In this document: positions 17,040 to 27,600 of the stretch, piece after piece
Layout of the letters: each line of letters begins with the position of its first letter
Numbering within the stretch: position 1 is the stretch's first letter
From: a virus
Length of the DNA: 60,660 nucleotides
Reading direction: 5' to 3' (one strand)
IMG/VR virus record: IMGVR_UViG_3300046313_000786
Location: 1 to 60,660 of that record
The notes under the pieces: model-generated
What the model was told of the DNA's origin: nothing
Seen by the model: only the letters and a program-made list of their open reading frames with translations
Database searches by the model: none
Program-made: the position numbers and the translations under genes

Positions 17040-17513
17040 ATGATTATTGAAGCATCTATTCAAGACCTTACCGCATCGACCAATAGTATTGATACGACTG
17101 CCAGACAACATACAGCCAATCAAGTGCAGATGCGGACTGGTTTTCAAACCATCAAGATGGGTGCTGATGTGGTGTTCCAGGGTGAAACCACAACGGGCCA
17201 CACGCCAAAGCTTCGCATAACTGGATTTGAGGTGTCTGAAAAACCAAATGCTGTGGAGGTTGTCACTGCAAGCGGTCCAATAAAAATTGAGCCTCTGTCA
17301 AAACAAGCGCAAGCATACGTTTCGTGTGACTGTGAGGATTTTGTGTTTCGTTTTGCTACCACCGACCAAGCACGTGGAGTGTTGTTTGGGAAGATAACTC
17401 ATCCATACATCCCCAAGACCGACAGAGCTACTCAAAACCTTGGTAAGATAGGGGTTTGCAAGCATTTAATTAAATTCGTAGATTTGCTAACCTCGCAAGG
17501 TGTACTAAAATAA
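17040..17513 (+). CDS. SWIM-type zinc-finger-like small protein
   Basis: 157 residues, three bases after the previous stop. Cysteines and a histidine are arranged as C96-x-C98 then C140-x-H142 (in SCDCED and GVCKHL), the CxC...CxH spacing of SWIM zinc-binding domains. SWIM domains mediate DNA or protein binding. The 41-residue gap between the pairs is long but within the range seen for SWIM. Why such a protein sits at the end of a baseplate operon is not clear; it may be a structural protein using zinc for folding. Confidence 0.6.
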   Translation: MIIEASIQDLTASTNSIDTTARQHTANQVQMRTGFQTIKMGADVVFQGETTTGHTPKLRITGFEVSEKPNAVEVVTASGPIKIEPLSKQAQAYVSCDCEDFVFRFATTDQARGVLFGKITHPYIPKTDRATQNLGKIGVCKHLIKFVDLLTSQGVLK

Positions 17514-17535
17514 CAACCCATCGAACATCTTTACG

Positions 17536-17543
17536 CTAAATAC
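17536..17543 (+). promoter_or_regulatory. Late promoter, CTAAATAC
   Basis: Core 31 bases ahead of the collagen-like fibre gene at 17574. Confidence 0.6.
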
Positions 17544-17573
17544 TTAACATCCTGAGCATTGCGTGGAGTTCAA

Positions 17574-20456
17574 ATGATTGTTAATTTTCGTCACGGTGTG
17601 GTGTCTGGAGCGTTAAATGCTTCCAATCAACCAACCTACTTGCAAATCGCTGGTACTGATGTTGGCATCAACGCGACGAATGTCCCTCTAGTACTAACAG
17701 TCGCACACCTCAACTCTAATTATTTGATTGCTGTTGAAAATACTATAACAGCTGCCTGGGTGGGTATTAGGTCGACAGTTACTACGTATTTGTATGTTGA
17801 TATAGACTTAACTACTGCTGCAATAACATATGGTTATACTACGGTTACGCCAATTCAACAAAGCTCTCGTCCGACAGCAGCAGTCAACGACCAACATTGG
17901 TTTGACACTTTACATAATTCAACATACGTTCGCAAAAATGGGGTCTGGGTTGAGAAAGCTCGACTCTTCATTGGATCCGTCTCTGGTTCAACCTTTACGT
18001 ATAAACCGTTTGGCTCTCAGATTCATATCACTGGGAATGAGTATCCTGCTGGTAAAATTGCTTTCGATCTCTCGGGTAAACCAATATCAAAGTCGACAGG
18101 CGAATTCTTCACAACGGAAGATTCGTTTTATGTTAATGGAACGATATCTGCTCCAAACGCATTTGGAACTCGGTTGCAGGTTGTAACCGCTGCTGAAGCG
18201 ATTACACCATATTCTGTCGTTCGATACAATACCTTCGATACAGTTAGATTGGCTCGATACGAAGACACGGACAACACGAGTCTGGGTATTGCTATGAACG
18301 GCGCTAATGTTGGCGAGCGTTTGAGCATTTTACCAAGTGGTATTATAAAAAACGCAGCTTGGAACTTTCCAGCTGTTAATGCGCCTGTTTACGTAGATAT
18401 TAACGGATTAATATCCATAACTGATCCTGTTCTCATAAACTCAGGGCGGGGGTATCAACCAATGGTGGGGCGTGTCATTGCAACAGACACCATTATATTT
18501 AACCCAACTCAGCATAGTGTAGCATCGTCCAACGCATCTATTGTTGGACCTAGTGGTCCGCGAGGCTCTGATGGCCTACAAGGTCCAGCTGGACCAGTAG
18601 GCCCGGTAGGTCCACAAGGCCCAGTAGGTCTACAAGGTCCAGCTGGACCAGTAGGCCCGGTAGGTCCACAAGGTCCGGTAGGTGCAGACTCTACAGTAGC
18701 AGGTCCGGTAGGTCCTGCTGGACCTGCTGGTGCAGCTTCTACGGTGGTAGGTCCGCAAGGTCCAATAGGTCCACAAGGTCCCGCAGGACCTACGGGGCCA
18801 CAAGGTCCAACTGGTGCAACTGGCGCTACTGGTGCAGACTCTACAGTAGCAGGTCCGGTAGGTCCCGCAGGACCCATGGGGCCACAAGGTCCTGCAGGAC
18901 CAGCAGGTGCAGACTCTACAGTAGCAGGTCCGGTAGGTCCAACTGGCGCAACAGGTGCAGACTCTACAGTAGCAGGTCCGGTAGGTCCAGCGGGTCCCAT
19001 GGGACCACAAGGTCCGGTAGGTCCAGCGGGTGCAAATTCAGTAGTAGCAGGTCCAACAGGTCCTATGGGACCACAGGGGCCTGCAGGCCAATCAATTATC
19101 GTTAAATCGAGTGGAATTGACCTCACTACAGCTGCAACATCTCTCAACTTTACAGGCTCGGGTGTTACCACGACTACCATCGGATCTGATGTTACAGTTG
19201 CAATTACTGGTAGTGCATATGCGCTTCAGCAAGCAACTTCCTCGATATTAGGTGGTGTAAAAGTCGATGGAAACACCATTGGAATTGATGGTAGTGGAGT
19301 ATTGTACCAAGTAAATCCTAGTGCAACAAATCTATCGAATATTACAGACTCGATAAATGTATACCTCAGTAGTAGTTCAGGTGCAGGAACCACATTAACT
19401 GCGGCAACGACAGTGAATGCTGGTGTGATGACAGCAGCAGACAAAACTAAGTTAGATGGCATTGCAATCAATGCAACAGCAAATGTTGGTACTGTAACGA
19501 GCGTTGCACTCAGTACAAACGCAGGTAGGTTAACAGTATCCAACTCCCCAATTACAGCCTCTGGCACCATTGCACTTGATCTTGCGACAACTACTGTAAC
19601 GGCAGGGTCGTATACAACTGCCAATATCACGGTTGATGCATACGGTCGTATAACGTCAGCAACCAGCGGTAGTGCCAGTGGGTCGGGATCTGTTACTTCA
19701 GTATCTCTAGTTACGGCAAATGGCGTATCCGGTTCAATTGCAACAGCAACGACTACTCCGGTAATTACATTGACACTAGGTGCGATTACGCCAACATCGG
19801 TGACAGCATCAGGTGCTGTAACAGGTTCAAATCTATCGGGGACCCATACTGGCACATCATCAGGCACCAATACCGGTGATCAAACGATAACACTATCGGG
19901 TGATATATCTGGCACAGGTACAGGTGCAATAGCAACTACGTTAGCTAACACCACAGTTACCGCAGGTTCATATACAGCAGCCAATATAACTGTTGATGGT
20001 AAGGGACGAATTACAGCAGCTTCGAGTGGAACAAGTGCTTCCAACTCTATTACGATGGTGTCTCGCGCAACAGCAGTTACGAGTAATGGCAGTGCTGGGT
20101 TTGTTAACTTTGTAGGGATAGGTACCCAAGCGCAAATTGACGCTATTACAGTTACAAATTCCGCTAACGTATTCACACTCTCCAACGTGCCTTCTGGATT
20201 TGTGCTGACAGGGATCACTGTTGGATATGCAGCCAACTTTAATCCGCAAGCAAATATTTCAATCGCATTCCCAGAACCTTTTGGTCATACTACACTTGAC
20301 ACCATTCAAGCGCCAGGCTTGATCACATACAACGAAGCATACATTGCAGGTACTAACACAGCGGTCAACATATCCATTACAGCAGCAGGTGTCATCACTG
20401 TGCAGAAGACCGGTCTCACACTAAATGCTGGTGGTCGCTTTAAAGTTATTATATAA
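17574..20456 (+). CDS. Tail fibre protein with collagen-like repeats
   Basis: 960 residues from the ATG at 17574, which has TGGAG nine bases upstream; an in-frame ATG at 17559 is less likely. Order of parts: an N-terminal globular region (to about residue 320) with the segment [20 protein letters not shown]; a Gly-X-Y collagen-like region of about 180 residues (18546-19090) rich in GPQGPAG and GPVGP and broken by repeated ADSTVAGP units; Thr/Ser/Gly-rich fibre repeats of the type [21 protein letters not shown]; and a C-terminal domain of about 130 residues. The C-terminal domain is shared with the next gene. Collagen-like and beta-helical repeats imply a trimeric fibre. It is probably a distal receptor-binding or decorating fibre. 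Confidence 0.85.
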   Translation: MIVNFRHGVVSGALNASNQPTYLQIAGTDVGINATNVPLVLTVAHLNSNYLIAVENTITAAWVGIRSTVTTYLYVDIDLTTAAITYGYTTVTPIQQSSRPTAAVNDQHWFDTLHNSTYVRKNGVWVEKARLFIGSVSGSTFTYKPFGSQIHITGNEYPAGKIAFDLSGKPISKSTGEFFTTEDSFYVNGTISAPNAFGTRLQVVTAAEAITPYSVVRYNTFDTVRLARYEDTDNTSLGIAMNGANVGERLSILPSGIIKNAAWNFPAVNAPVYVDINGLISITDPVLINSGRGYQPMVGRVIATDTIIFNPTQHSVASSNASIVGPSGPRGSDGLQGPAGPVGPVGPQGPVGLQGPAGPVGPVGPQGPVGADSTVAGPVGPAGPAGAASTVVGPQGPIGPQGPAGPTGPQGPTGATGATGADSTVAGPVGPAGPMGPQGPAGPAGADSTVAGPVGPTGATGADSTVAGPVGPAGPMGPQGPVGPAGANSVVAGPTGPMGPQGPAGQSIIVKSSGIDLTTAATSLNFTGSGVTTTTIGSDVTVAITGSAYALQQATSSILGGVKVDGNTIGIDGSGVLYQVNPSATNLSNITDSINVYLSSSSGAGTTLTAATTVNAGVMTAADKTKLDGIAINATANVGTVTSVALSTNAGRLTVSNSPITASGTIALDLATTTVTAGSYTTANITVDAYGRITSATSGSASGSGSVTSVSLVTANGVSGSIATATTTPVITLTLGAITPTSVTASGAVTGSNLSGTHTGTSSGTNTGDQTITLSGDISGTGTGAIATTLANTTVTAGSYTAANITVDGKGRITAASSGTSASNSITMVSRATAVTSNGSAGFVNFVGIGTQAQIDAITVTNSANVFTLSNVPSGFVLTGITVGYAANFNPQANISIAFPEPFGHTTLDTIQAPGLITYNEAYIAGTNTAVNISITAAGVITVQKTGLTLNAGGRFKVII
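18546..19090 (+). repeat. Collagen-like Gly-X-Y repeat region
   Basis: About 180 codons of Gly-X-Y repeats within the fibre gene. At the DNA level a unit like GGTGCAGACTCTACAGTAGC recurs near 18681, 18831, 18906 and 18953, each time followed by AGGTCCGGTAGG, giving direct repeats that could expand or contract by recombination. Confidence 0.85.
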
Positions 20457-20468
20457 AGGAATCTAGCA

Positions 20469-21941
20469 ATGTCGGTTTATTTTAATGGTAAGGTAACGAT
20501 CCACGCTGTAGAAGATACATCTGGGGGTGCACAAACTAATTGGCGCATCCAATCTTCATTCGTTGATAATACAGGCCGATATCTCGGTGGTGATGTTGCA
20601 GTTGGTGATGTCATATTCGTTGACACTGGTGCTTTTGACACAGGCACCATTACGATGTATGAAATTACATCAGTAGTAGCGGCATCTTTTGATTCGTTTA
20701 CATTAGATGTGTTATATAGCACTTCCAATGCTAATCCAGCTGGAGCTCCTGATCTTAACGTTGCCATTGAGGTACCAGGTTTGGTTGCTCGCCGCTCTCC
20801 TAATCTGCAGTTATCAGCTCTAGCATCTCCAGGACTACAAACACTTCCTGATGTGTTTTTATCTGCAGTGAGTAATGATAATACTTTTCACATTGTAGAT
20901 AACATTGGTGGAGGTATTGCTAGTCTATCAGTTGCACAAGGGCAATCGGATGTAACTATAGTTCCAAATGTGGGACAGAGTGTAGCTATCCCAGGTGCCA
21001 CATTGACAACAGCTGGAGTCATGACAGCAGCTGACAAATACAAATTAAATAGTATTACGGCAAATGCGTCAGTATCCTCTGTAGCTGCAACTGGTGCCAA
21101 TGGCATTGTTGTTACAGGCTCTCCTATCACTAGCTCTGGTACTTTAGCGTTTAGTCTAAGCGCAATAACACCAACCTCTGTAACAGCAATCGGTGCAGTA
21201 TCTGGTTCGAATCTATCTGGCATTAACACTGGCGACCAAACAATAACATTATCTGGTGATGTATCTGGCACAGGCACAGGTGCAATAGCAACTACATTAA
21301 CTGATACCACGGTCACTGCAGGTTCTTACACAAACGCAACTATTACGGTTGATAGCAAGGGACGAATTACATCTGCTTCAACGGGAACAGCTAATATCGC
21401 ATTAACTTCAGCGGCTATTACTTCCGCGCTTGGGTTTACTCCATACGACTCTACAAACCCTGCTGATTATCAAACCTCTACACAAGTATCTGCTGCCCTT
21501 GCTGCTATTGCAGTCACCGCACCTACAACATTTAAATATGTTCAACGTAAGTTTACTATTGCTAATAATAGCATCAATGCTATTGTTGTAGTAACTGCAT
21601 ATGGTACGCAAGCTCTATTGGATCTAATTGTTGTTACGCAACTAAATGGTACAGTTGTACAAATTACAAACGTACCAACAGGGTTGCAACTGGTATCAAT
21701 TGTTGCTCACATCCCATCCAACTGGACCGCTTCTCCAAATTTTGCATTTAGATATCCAGAAATCTTTGGAGATACTACAGACATTAACATTGCGTTCCCA
21801 ATGATTTATAAGTTAAATGAGGCTGGCATTGGTGCGACATTTACAAATACAAATTATACCAATGTAGCTGGAATTGTTCAAATTCAGATGACAGGACTGG
21901 CAGCAAACGTTGGCTATAAGTGGAAAGTGACACTCCTATAA
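20469..21941 (+). CDS. Fibre protein, shares ends with neighbours
   Basis: 490 residues with AAAGGAAT eight bases before the start. The N-terminal 140 residues (VGDVIFVDTGAFDTGTITMYEI, then a VPGLVARR segment and NTFHIVDNI) resemble the N terminus of the following gene, suggesting a common attachment domain. The middle has the same Thr/Gly fibre repeats as the collagen-like gene, close to identical at the DNA level in places (21238-21310 versus 19881-19955). The C-terminal 130 residues end in a TGLAANVGYKWKVTLL-like motif that matches the end of the collagen-like fibre. Probably a trimeric fibre or adhesin paralogue. Confidence 0.8.
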   Translation: MSVYFNGKVTIHAVEDTSGGAQTNWRIQSSFVDNTGRYLGGDVAVGDVIFVDTGAFDTGTITMYEITSVVAASFDSFTLDVLYSTSNANPAGAPDLNVAIEVPGLVARRSPNLQLSALASPGLQTLPDVFLSAVSNDNTFHIVDNIGGGIASLSVAQGQSDVTIVPNVGQSVAIPGATLTTAGVMTAADKYKLNSITANASVSSVAATGANGIVVTGSPITSSGTLAFSLSAITPTSVTAIGAVSGSNLSGINTGDQTITLSGDVSGTGTGAIATTLTDTTVTAGSYTNATITVDSKGRITSASTGTANIALTSAAITSALGFTPYDSTNPADYQTSTQVSAALAAIAVTAPTTFKYVQRKFTIANNSINAIVVVTAYGTQALLDLIVVTQLNGTVVQITNVPTGLQLVSIVAHIPSNWTASPNFAFRYPEIFGDTTDINIAFPMIYKLNEAGIGATFTNTNYTNVAGIVQIQMTGLAANVGYKWKVTLL

Positions 21942-21983
21942 CCTAGGACCCAAACGAAATTTTCACAATTACCACGAACACTC

Positions 21984-22008
21984 GTAAATAAACCATTGGT
22001 TTATTTTT
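21984..22008 (+). terminator. Terminator hairpin carrying a late promoter core
   Basis: Stem AAATAAACC (21986-21994), loop ATT, stem GGTTTATTT (21998-22006), then further Ts: a plausible terminator for the gene at 20469. Its left arm overlaps GTAAATAA (21984-21991), a late-promoter-like core 31 bases ahead of the gene at 22023. Confidence 0.6.
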
Positions 22009-22022
22009 CATAGGGAGTGTGA

Positions 22023-23375
22023 ATGTCACTATCTGCTTTTCAAGCCGCAGTTATCGTCAACAGTGCTAGTGAGACGGTATATGGCTCAGGCAATTGGACA
22101 CTCGACCTCTCGATACGAGACTACGAGGGTGTTCACACAGCGATGGATACATCGGTTGGAGATGTTGTTATTCTCGACACTTCTGCTACCGATATCGGTA
22201 CACTATCTCGATACTTGATTACATCAATCACTTCAAAAACTCCATTTGGTGCGATTGTTCAAGTGCAGTATGAATCGAGTAATAACGCACCATCACCGGA
22301 TATTTCTGGGTATGATACCAACGAGCCTGGTCTCATAACTCGCAAGACTGTCAATTATAGTCTGTTGAACTTACCATCTCTATCCATTCAAGGGTTATCG
22401 GATAAGTTTGCATTCTACCTTATCAACTATATGTCGATTTCGATTGTTGATAATATAGTGGGTGGTACTGGAGGTGGCAATAGTGTTAAACCAGATTGGA
22501 CAGCGTTAAGCACTGATCCTGCTGGCATTCTAAACAAACCAATACTAGGGACCGCATCCCCGTTAGATGTCCCTGCATCGGGTGATGCTGCTACGACTCA
22601 AGTAGTACTTGGTAGTGACACACGTTTGGCGAGTCAAGTATTGACCAATCCAACTCCCACTCCTACCACAATTGGTGGCATTGTAGCTGGCACAACCTTT
22701 AATTCTCTGCCAGTTGAGACAGTTCTACAGAATCTACTGTACCCATATCAAGTACCAGCATTCACATCTTTTGGAATATCAGGACAAGCCACTCCACTAG
22801 AAGTAGGAGCATCTGTTGTAGGTGGTGTACGTTCATTTGCATGGACGACATCAAACTCTACCAATATTGGTGCTAATACAATATCGATCATTGACGTCAC
22901 AAACAGCAATGCAATATTAACCTCTAATGCTGCAAATACAGGATCTGCATCGCTCACGCTAACAGCCGTCACGAAAATAATAGCTACTACACATCAGTGG
23001 AAAATTCAAGCAACCAATACTCAATCTAATACACTGTCGAGTACGTATACAGTAACTTGGCAGTGGAGGCGATTCTATGGCGAGAGTGTTAATGTGACAC
23101 TCACTGCACTGGATGTACAGGCGTTGCGTATTAGTGCACTATCATCAACATTCGCTGGTACATACCCCTTTAGTGCAGGAGGCTATAAATATATTGCATA
23201 CCCGACAACATTCGGTACAGCAACGTCATTTAAAGATCAGAGTACTAATCTTGATGTGCCGTTTCAACCAATTCAAATAATCAGTATAACCAATGCTAAC
23301 GGCATTGCGACTAATTATAACGTACATCGAACCACAAATATTCTCGGTTCTGCGATTAATATTGTTGTCGCGTAA
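22023..23375 (+). CDS. Fibre protein with paralogous N terminus
   Basis: 450 residues with AGGGAGTGTGA just before the ATG. The N terminus parallels the gene before it (VGDVVILDTSATDIGTLSRYLI, EPGLITRK, SISIVDNI), so both probably dock to the same virion component. A short stretch PDWTALSTDPAGILNKP resembles the 'NKP' motifs of tail fibre connector regions. The C-terminal 250 residues, with a segment VSFAWTTSNS-like then an Ig-like beta pattern, differ from the other fibres. Probably an accessory tip or fibre. Confidence 0.75.
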   Translation: MSLSAFQAAVIVNSASETVYGSGNWTLDLSIRDYEGVHTAMDTSVGDVVILDTSATDIGTLSRYLITSITSKTPFGAIVQVQYESSNNAPSPDISGYDTNEPGLITRKTVNYSLLNLPSLSIQGLSDKFAFYLINYMSISIVDNIVGGTGGGNSVKPDWTALSTDPAGILNKPILGTASPLDVPASGDAATTQVVLGSDTRLASQVLTNPTPTPTTIGGIVAGTTFNSLPVETVLQNLLYPYQVPAFTSFGISGQATPLEVGASVVGGVRSFAWTTSNSTNIGANTISIIDVTNSNAILTSNAANTGSASLTLTAVTKIIATTHQWKIQATNTQSNTLSSTYTVTWQWRRFYGESVNVTLTALDVQALRISALSSTFAGTYPFSAGGYKYIAYPTTFGTATSFKDQSTNLDVPFQPIQIISITNANGIATNYNVHRTTNILGSAINIVVA

Positions 23376-23391
23376 CATAGGGTAACAAGAA

Positions 23392-24666
23392 ATGGCACTT
23401 ATTCCAGGTTCGGTACGTGTCGCGGGGTTCATTGCTCCGTCGGATAGTACTGATACGTATGCAGTAACAGACGAAACATACAACAGAGGTGGTTATCGCT
23501 CTGTTGCAGATGTTACTGCTCGAGATGCAATTACAGCAGATCGACGCAAAGAAGGTATGTTGGTTCGAGTGCTATCGACTGGTGATGTGTATGTCCTCGT
23601 CGGTGGTATCCTCAACACCAATTGGGCACTTTTTACCTCGATTAGTTCACAGTCCCTTCAGATTGCCGCAATCGCCGAAGGTGCAAATACCCCAAATCCA
23701 GGTACTCCAACAGTTGTATGGTCCTCAGTTGCAGGATCTTTACTTGTTTGGAATGGAACTGCTTGGGTATCTACCACCAGTGATCCTGACTTACAATCCC
23801 TAGCTAACCTTAACACAACCGGCATCTTAGTCCGATCTGCTCCTGGCACAATCGTCACTCGAGTTATAGCTGGTACTCCTGGTCAGGTGCAAGTTCTCAA
23901 TGGAGATGGCGTCTCCACTAGTCCAACTGTTGGACTAACGAACACGGGGGTAAATGCTGGCACTTACCCAAAGGTTACTGTCGATGCACAAGGTCGTGTA
24001 ACGGCTGGTTCATCGCTGACTGCAGCAGACATGCCTGTAGATTACCTCAATTTATACAGCGAAAACTTCACTAACGGTGGTATAGCCAACGCAACTGGTG
24101 CTAATTCAGTCGCACTTGGTGATGGTGCTACTGCAACAGCTGACGATTCTCTTGCGCTTGGCGCGCGAGCATCTGCTCAAGCTACAAACTCAATCGCAAT
24201 TGGCGAGTATTCAGTATCTCGACATTTGGGTGCAGTAATGCAAGCTGCAGGTCGATTTGTTGTTAGTGGTGATGCCCAAATAGGTAACTACCTCCTCAAG
24301 GGCGCTACGACTTCTAACATCCCACGCCAACTCTACCTAGATGGTCCAGCTGGTACTACTCCCCTCATTATTCCTAATAACAGTACATGGACGTACAAAA
24401 TTACCGTCACCGCCCATCGGACAGATGCCACTGATGGACATGCTGGATTTTTTATTAAGGGAGTCATATACAGAAGATCAGGTCCAGGTACAACTAGCTT
24501 TCAGGGCAATCCTGTCGTAGAGATTATTTCACAAAGCAATCCTTCATGGAGTATAAATACGACTGCTGATAATGTGAACGGTTGCTTAGCACTCACCGTT
24601 ACAGGCGAAACAGGGAAGACGATTCGCTGGTTAGCACACATTGAAACCGTAGAAATTACGGGCTAA
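23392..24666 (+). CDS. Fibre protein with YadA-like head repeats
   Basis: 424 residues with AGGGTAACAAGAA before the ATG. Residues around 235-275 read GANSVALGDGATATADDSLA and then LGARASAQATNSIAIG: consecutive SVALG/SLALG/SIAIG units are the head repeat of YadA-type trimeric adhesins (left-handed beta roll). The last about 140 residues form a domain shared with the genes at 24690 and 28998, ending WLAHIETVEITG. The N terminus (ADVTARDAITADRRKEGMLV) is a fibre attachment motif seen in other phage tail proteins. Likely a trimeric adhesin-like fibre. Confidence 0.78.
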   Translation: MALIPGSVRVAGFIAPSDSTDTYAVTDETYNRGGYRSVADVTARDAITADRRKEGMLVRVLSTGDVYVLVGGILNTNWALFTSISSQSLQIAAIAEGANTPNPGTPTVVWSSVAGSLLVWNGTAWVSTTSDPDLQSLANLNTTGILVRSAPGTIVTRVIAGTPGQVQVLNGDGVSTSPTVGLTNTGVNAGTYPKVTVDAQGRVTAGSSLTAADMPVDYLNLYSENFTNGGIANATGANSVALGDGATATADDSLALGARASAQATNSIAIGEYSVSRHLGAVMQAAGRFVVSGDAQIGNYLLKGATTSNIPRQLYLDGPAGTTPLIIPNNSTWTYKITVTAHRTDATDGHAGFFIKGVIYRRSGPGTTSFQGNPVVEIISQSNPSWSINTTADNVNGCLALTVTGETGKTIRWLAHIETVEITG

Positions 24667-24689
24667 AACTTTTACTTTAAAGGAAAACT

Positions 24690-27600
24690 ATGTTATTTAA
24701 TCACGACAGTGGCTTGATTCAAAGCGTTTTGACAATCGACACCACAGTTGCTCCGACCCTAGGCGGTAGCAACACACTACAAATCATCGGTACCGGTGCT
24801 TTGATTCTACCTGTTGGTACCACTCAGCAACGTCCTATTGGTGTTGCTGGTATGCAACGCTTCAACACCTCGACAACTCAACTAGAGTACTTTGATGGTA
24901 CCTCTTGGGTTCAAGGTGCTGATGGTACGGTATCTTCTGTAACAGTTACAGCAGATGGCACTACATTGAAAGTTAATGGTGGCGCATCTGCTGCTATCAC
25001 AACGGCTGGTACATTTGCATTGACGTTGGACCAAACTCTCGTTAATTTGGCAGCTTCCACCCCTCCAATCTCTGGTGGTTCGGTTGTTCGTCTCGCAGAT
25101 GATACGTTCATTTCTCGCGAATTGGTTGGAACTGCTCCTGTCATCGTTACAAACGGTGATGGCGTTGACGGTAATCCAACTGTTAGCGTAAATGCAGAAC
25201 TATCTGGCGTATCCACACTATCTACAATTGGTGGCGTGTTCCGCACGGGTACTGGTGCATATACAACAAAGACGTTCGCTAGATCTGGTGACATCACCAT
25301 CACTGAAGATGCTACTTCAGTGACCTTCGGCTACACCGCTTCCGGTGACTTAGCAGCTCTAACTGCATTGGGTAATGGCTTCGTTGTTAAAACAGGCACA
25401 AATACATATGCTGCAGGTTCGATTACAACATCTGGTGCTGAATTGTCTGTTACCGGCACAGCTACAGATCCAGTTATCACCTACACACCATCTGCAAATG
25501 TTGCTGCTGTTAATGCACTAACGGGTACTGGCTATGTCGTTCGTTTGGCTAATGGATCACTAGCAAGCCATTCTATCACTGGTACTACGGATACATCTAC
25601 TGGTTCTATCGTAGTTACAGATGGTGGTAGCGTAACTGGCACTTCTATTAGTTTTACTCCTGGCACTGAACTAAGTGGTTTAGCTGGACTATCCACACTA
25701 GGTTTGGTTGCTCGTACAGATGCTGGAACATATGTTCCAGTTACTCTAACACCTGCTACCTCCACAGCCGCTGGCGTTGTGACAATCACGAACGGTAACG
25801 GCAACGGCACTCCTACAATTGGCTTTACAGCTGGTACTGAACTAGCTGCTCTATCCACAAATACTGCTACTGGCTTAATCAGTCGCGATGGCGCTGGTGT
25901 ATACACTGGCAAAACAATCGTCGGACAAGGTTCAATTGTTGTTACGTACGGTACCGGTCTAGATGCTGGTAACATCAATGTTTCTTACACAGCTGGTGCA
26001 AACTTGGCTGCAATCGAAGGATTGGCTACATCCGGTTTGGTAACATTTAACAGCACCACAGGTGTGTTTGATGCGATTGAAGTAACTGGTACTGCTGGTA
26101 ATATTGTAGTGTCTGCTGGAGCAGTTGCTCCTGTAATCAACCTAGCATCTGTAACCCAAGCATCATCTGGTACTTTCTCTAAAGTTACATTGGATGGTTT
26201 CGGTCGTGTTACTGGTAATACTCCAGTTACTACTGCTGATATCACTGCTCTAGTTGACGCCACTTATGTAAATGCTGCTGGTGACTCTATGTCTGGTACG
26301 CTGGCAATGAATAACAATGTTATTACTGGTCTAGCTTCTCCTGTAGGTGCAACCGATGCGGTAACAAAAGGTTATGTTGATAGTCTAGCTGGTGGTTTGT
26401 CTTGGCAAGCTCCCGTTGACAGCGTTGGTACAGCTCTACCAGGTTCTGCAGCTCCTGGTGACCGTTTCTTGAACACTACTGACGGTAAAATCTACACCGC
26501 AACTGCAACTGACACTTGGAATGCTGGCGTTACACCTGCTGACGGTTATGCATTGTTTGATCGTGCAACAGAAACAGGTTACGTATTCTCTGGTACTGAT
26601 TGGGTTCAATTTACTGGCGCAGGTCAAATTGCAGCTGGTGTTGGCTTGTCACAATCTGGTAATGTACTATCTGTTAATATGGGTGCTGGTGTTGCTCAAC
26701 TACCATCTGATGAGATCGGTATTGATCTAGCTAACCCAACAGCTGGCGGCTTGCGTTTGCAAGTGTCTGGTGTTGATTCCACAGCTACAGCCGCCAAACT
26801 CGCTTTGGTGCTAAAGTCTGCTGGTGGTCTAACACAAGACGTTGATGGTTTGTATGTTCCTGCAGCTGGTATTACAAATGCAATGTTGGCAAACAGCCAA
26901 GTTACTCTAACAGGTAACACTGGTACTGATGCAGTTGCACTAGGCGAGACGGTTACAATCACTGGCGCAGGTGCTCTAAGCACAACCGTTGGTGCAAACA
27001 CATTGGAAGTTTCTGTTGCTACTGCTACTGAAGCAGCTCTAGGTGTTGCTAAGTTTGCTGCAGCTGACTTCACGGTTACAGCTGGTGAAGTTACAATTGA
27101 TGGTAAGCCACTAGCTAACGCTACTGACGTTACGATCACTTCTGTTGCAGAAGGTGACTTGTTAGTTTACAACAGCACAACATCTCAGTGGGAAAACGTT
27201 GCTCAAAGCACAATTGTTCCAGCAATCGGTATCGACGCTCTAACGGACGTTACTATCACTTCTGCTGCAACAGGTAATGTTCTACAGTATAACGGTACAA
27301 ACTGGGTTAATGTAACGACTACTGATGCTGGTCTACAGGCTGTTGATTCTGGCTTGAATAGCTTAGCTGCAATGACTGGTGCAGGTTTCGTGACAGCTTC
27401 TGCTGACGGTAACACATTCGTAACTCGCACACTAGTTGCTGGTTCTGGTGTTTCTATCTCTACATTAGACGGCTCTGCTAACCCAACAATTGCAAACACG
27501 GGTGTTCTATCTGTATCCACCTCTGGTACAGGTATCAGCGCTAACGTGAGTGCAACTGGTGATATTACAATCACAGGCAACGCAGTAACCTCTGTTACTC

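Noticed and set aside
18546-19090. CRISPR-like regular repeats
   Set aside because: The repeats are in-frame collagen codons, with no constant repeat and unique spacer pattern.
18509-19180. Long minus-strand ORF opposite the collagen-like region (Gly/Pro/Cys-rich)
   Set aside because: It is the mirror of the Gly-X-Y repeat coding and has no start signal or promoter.
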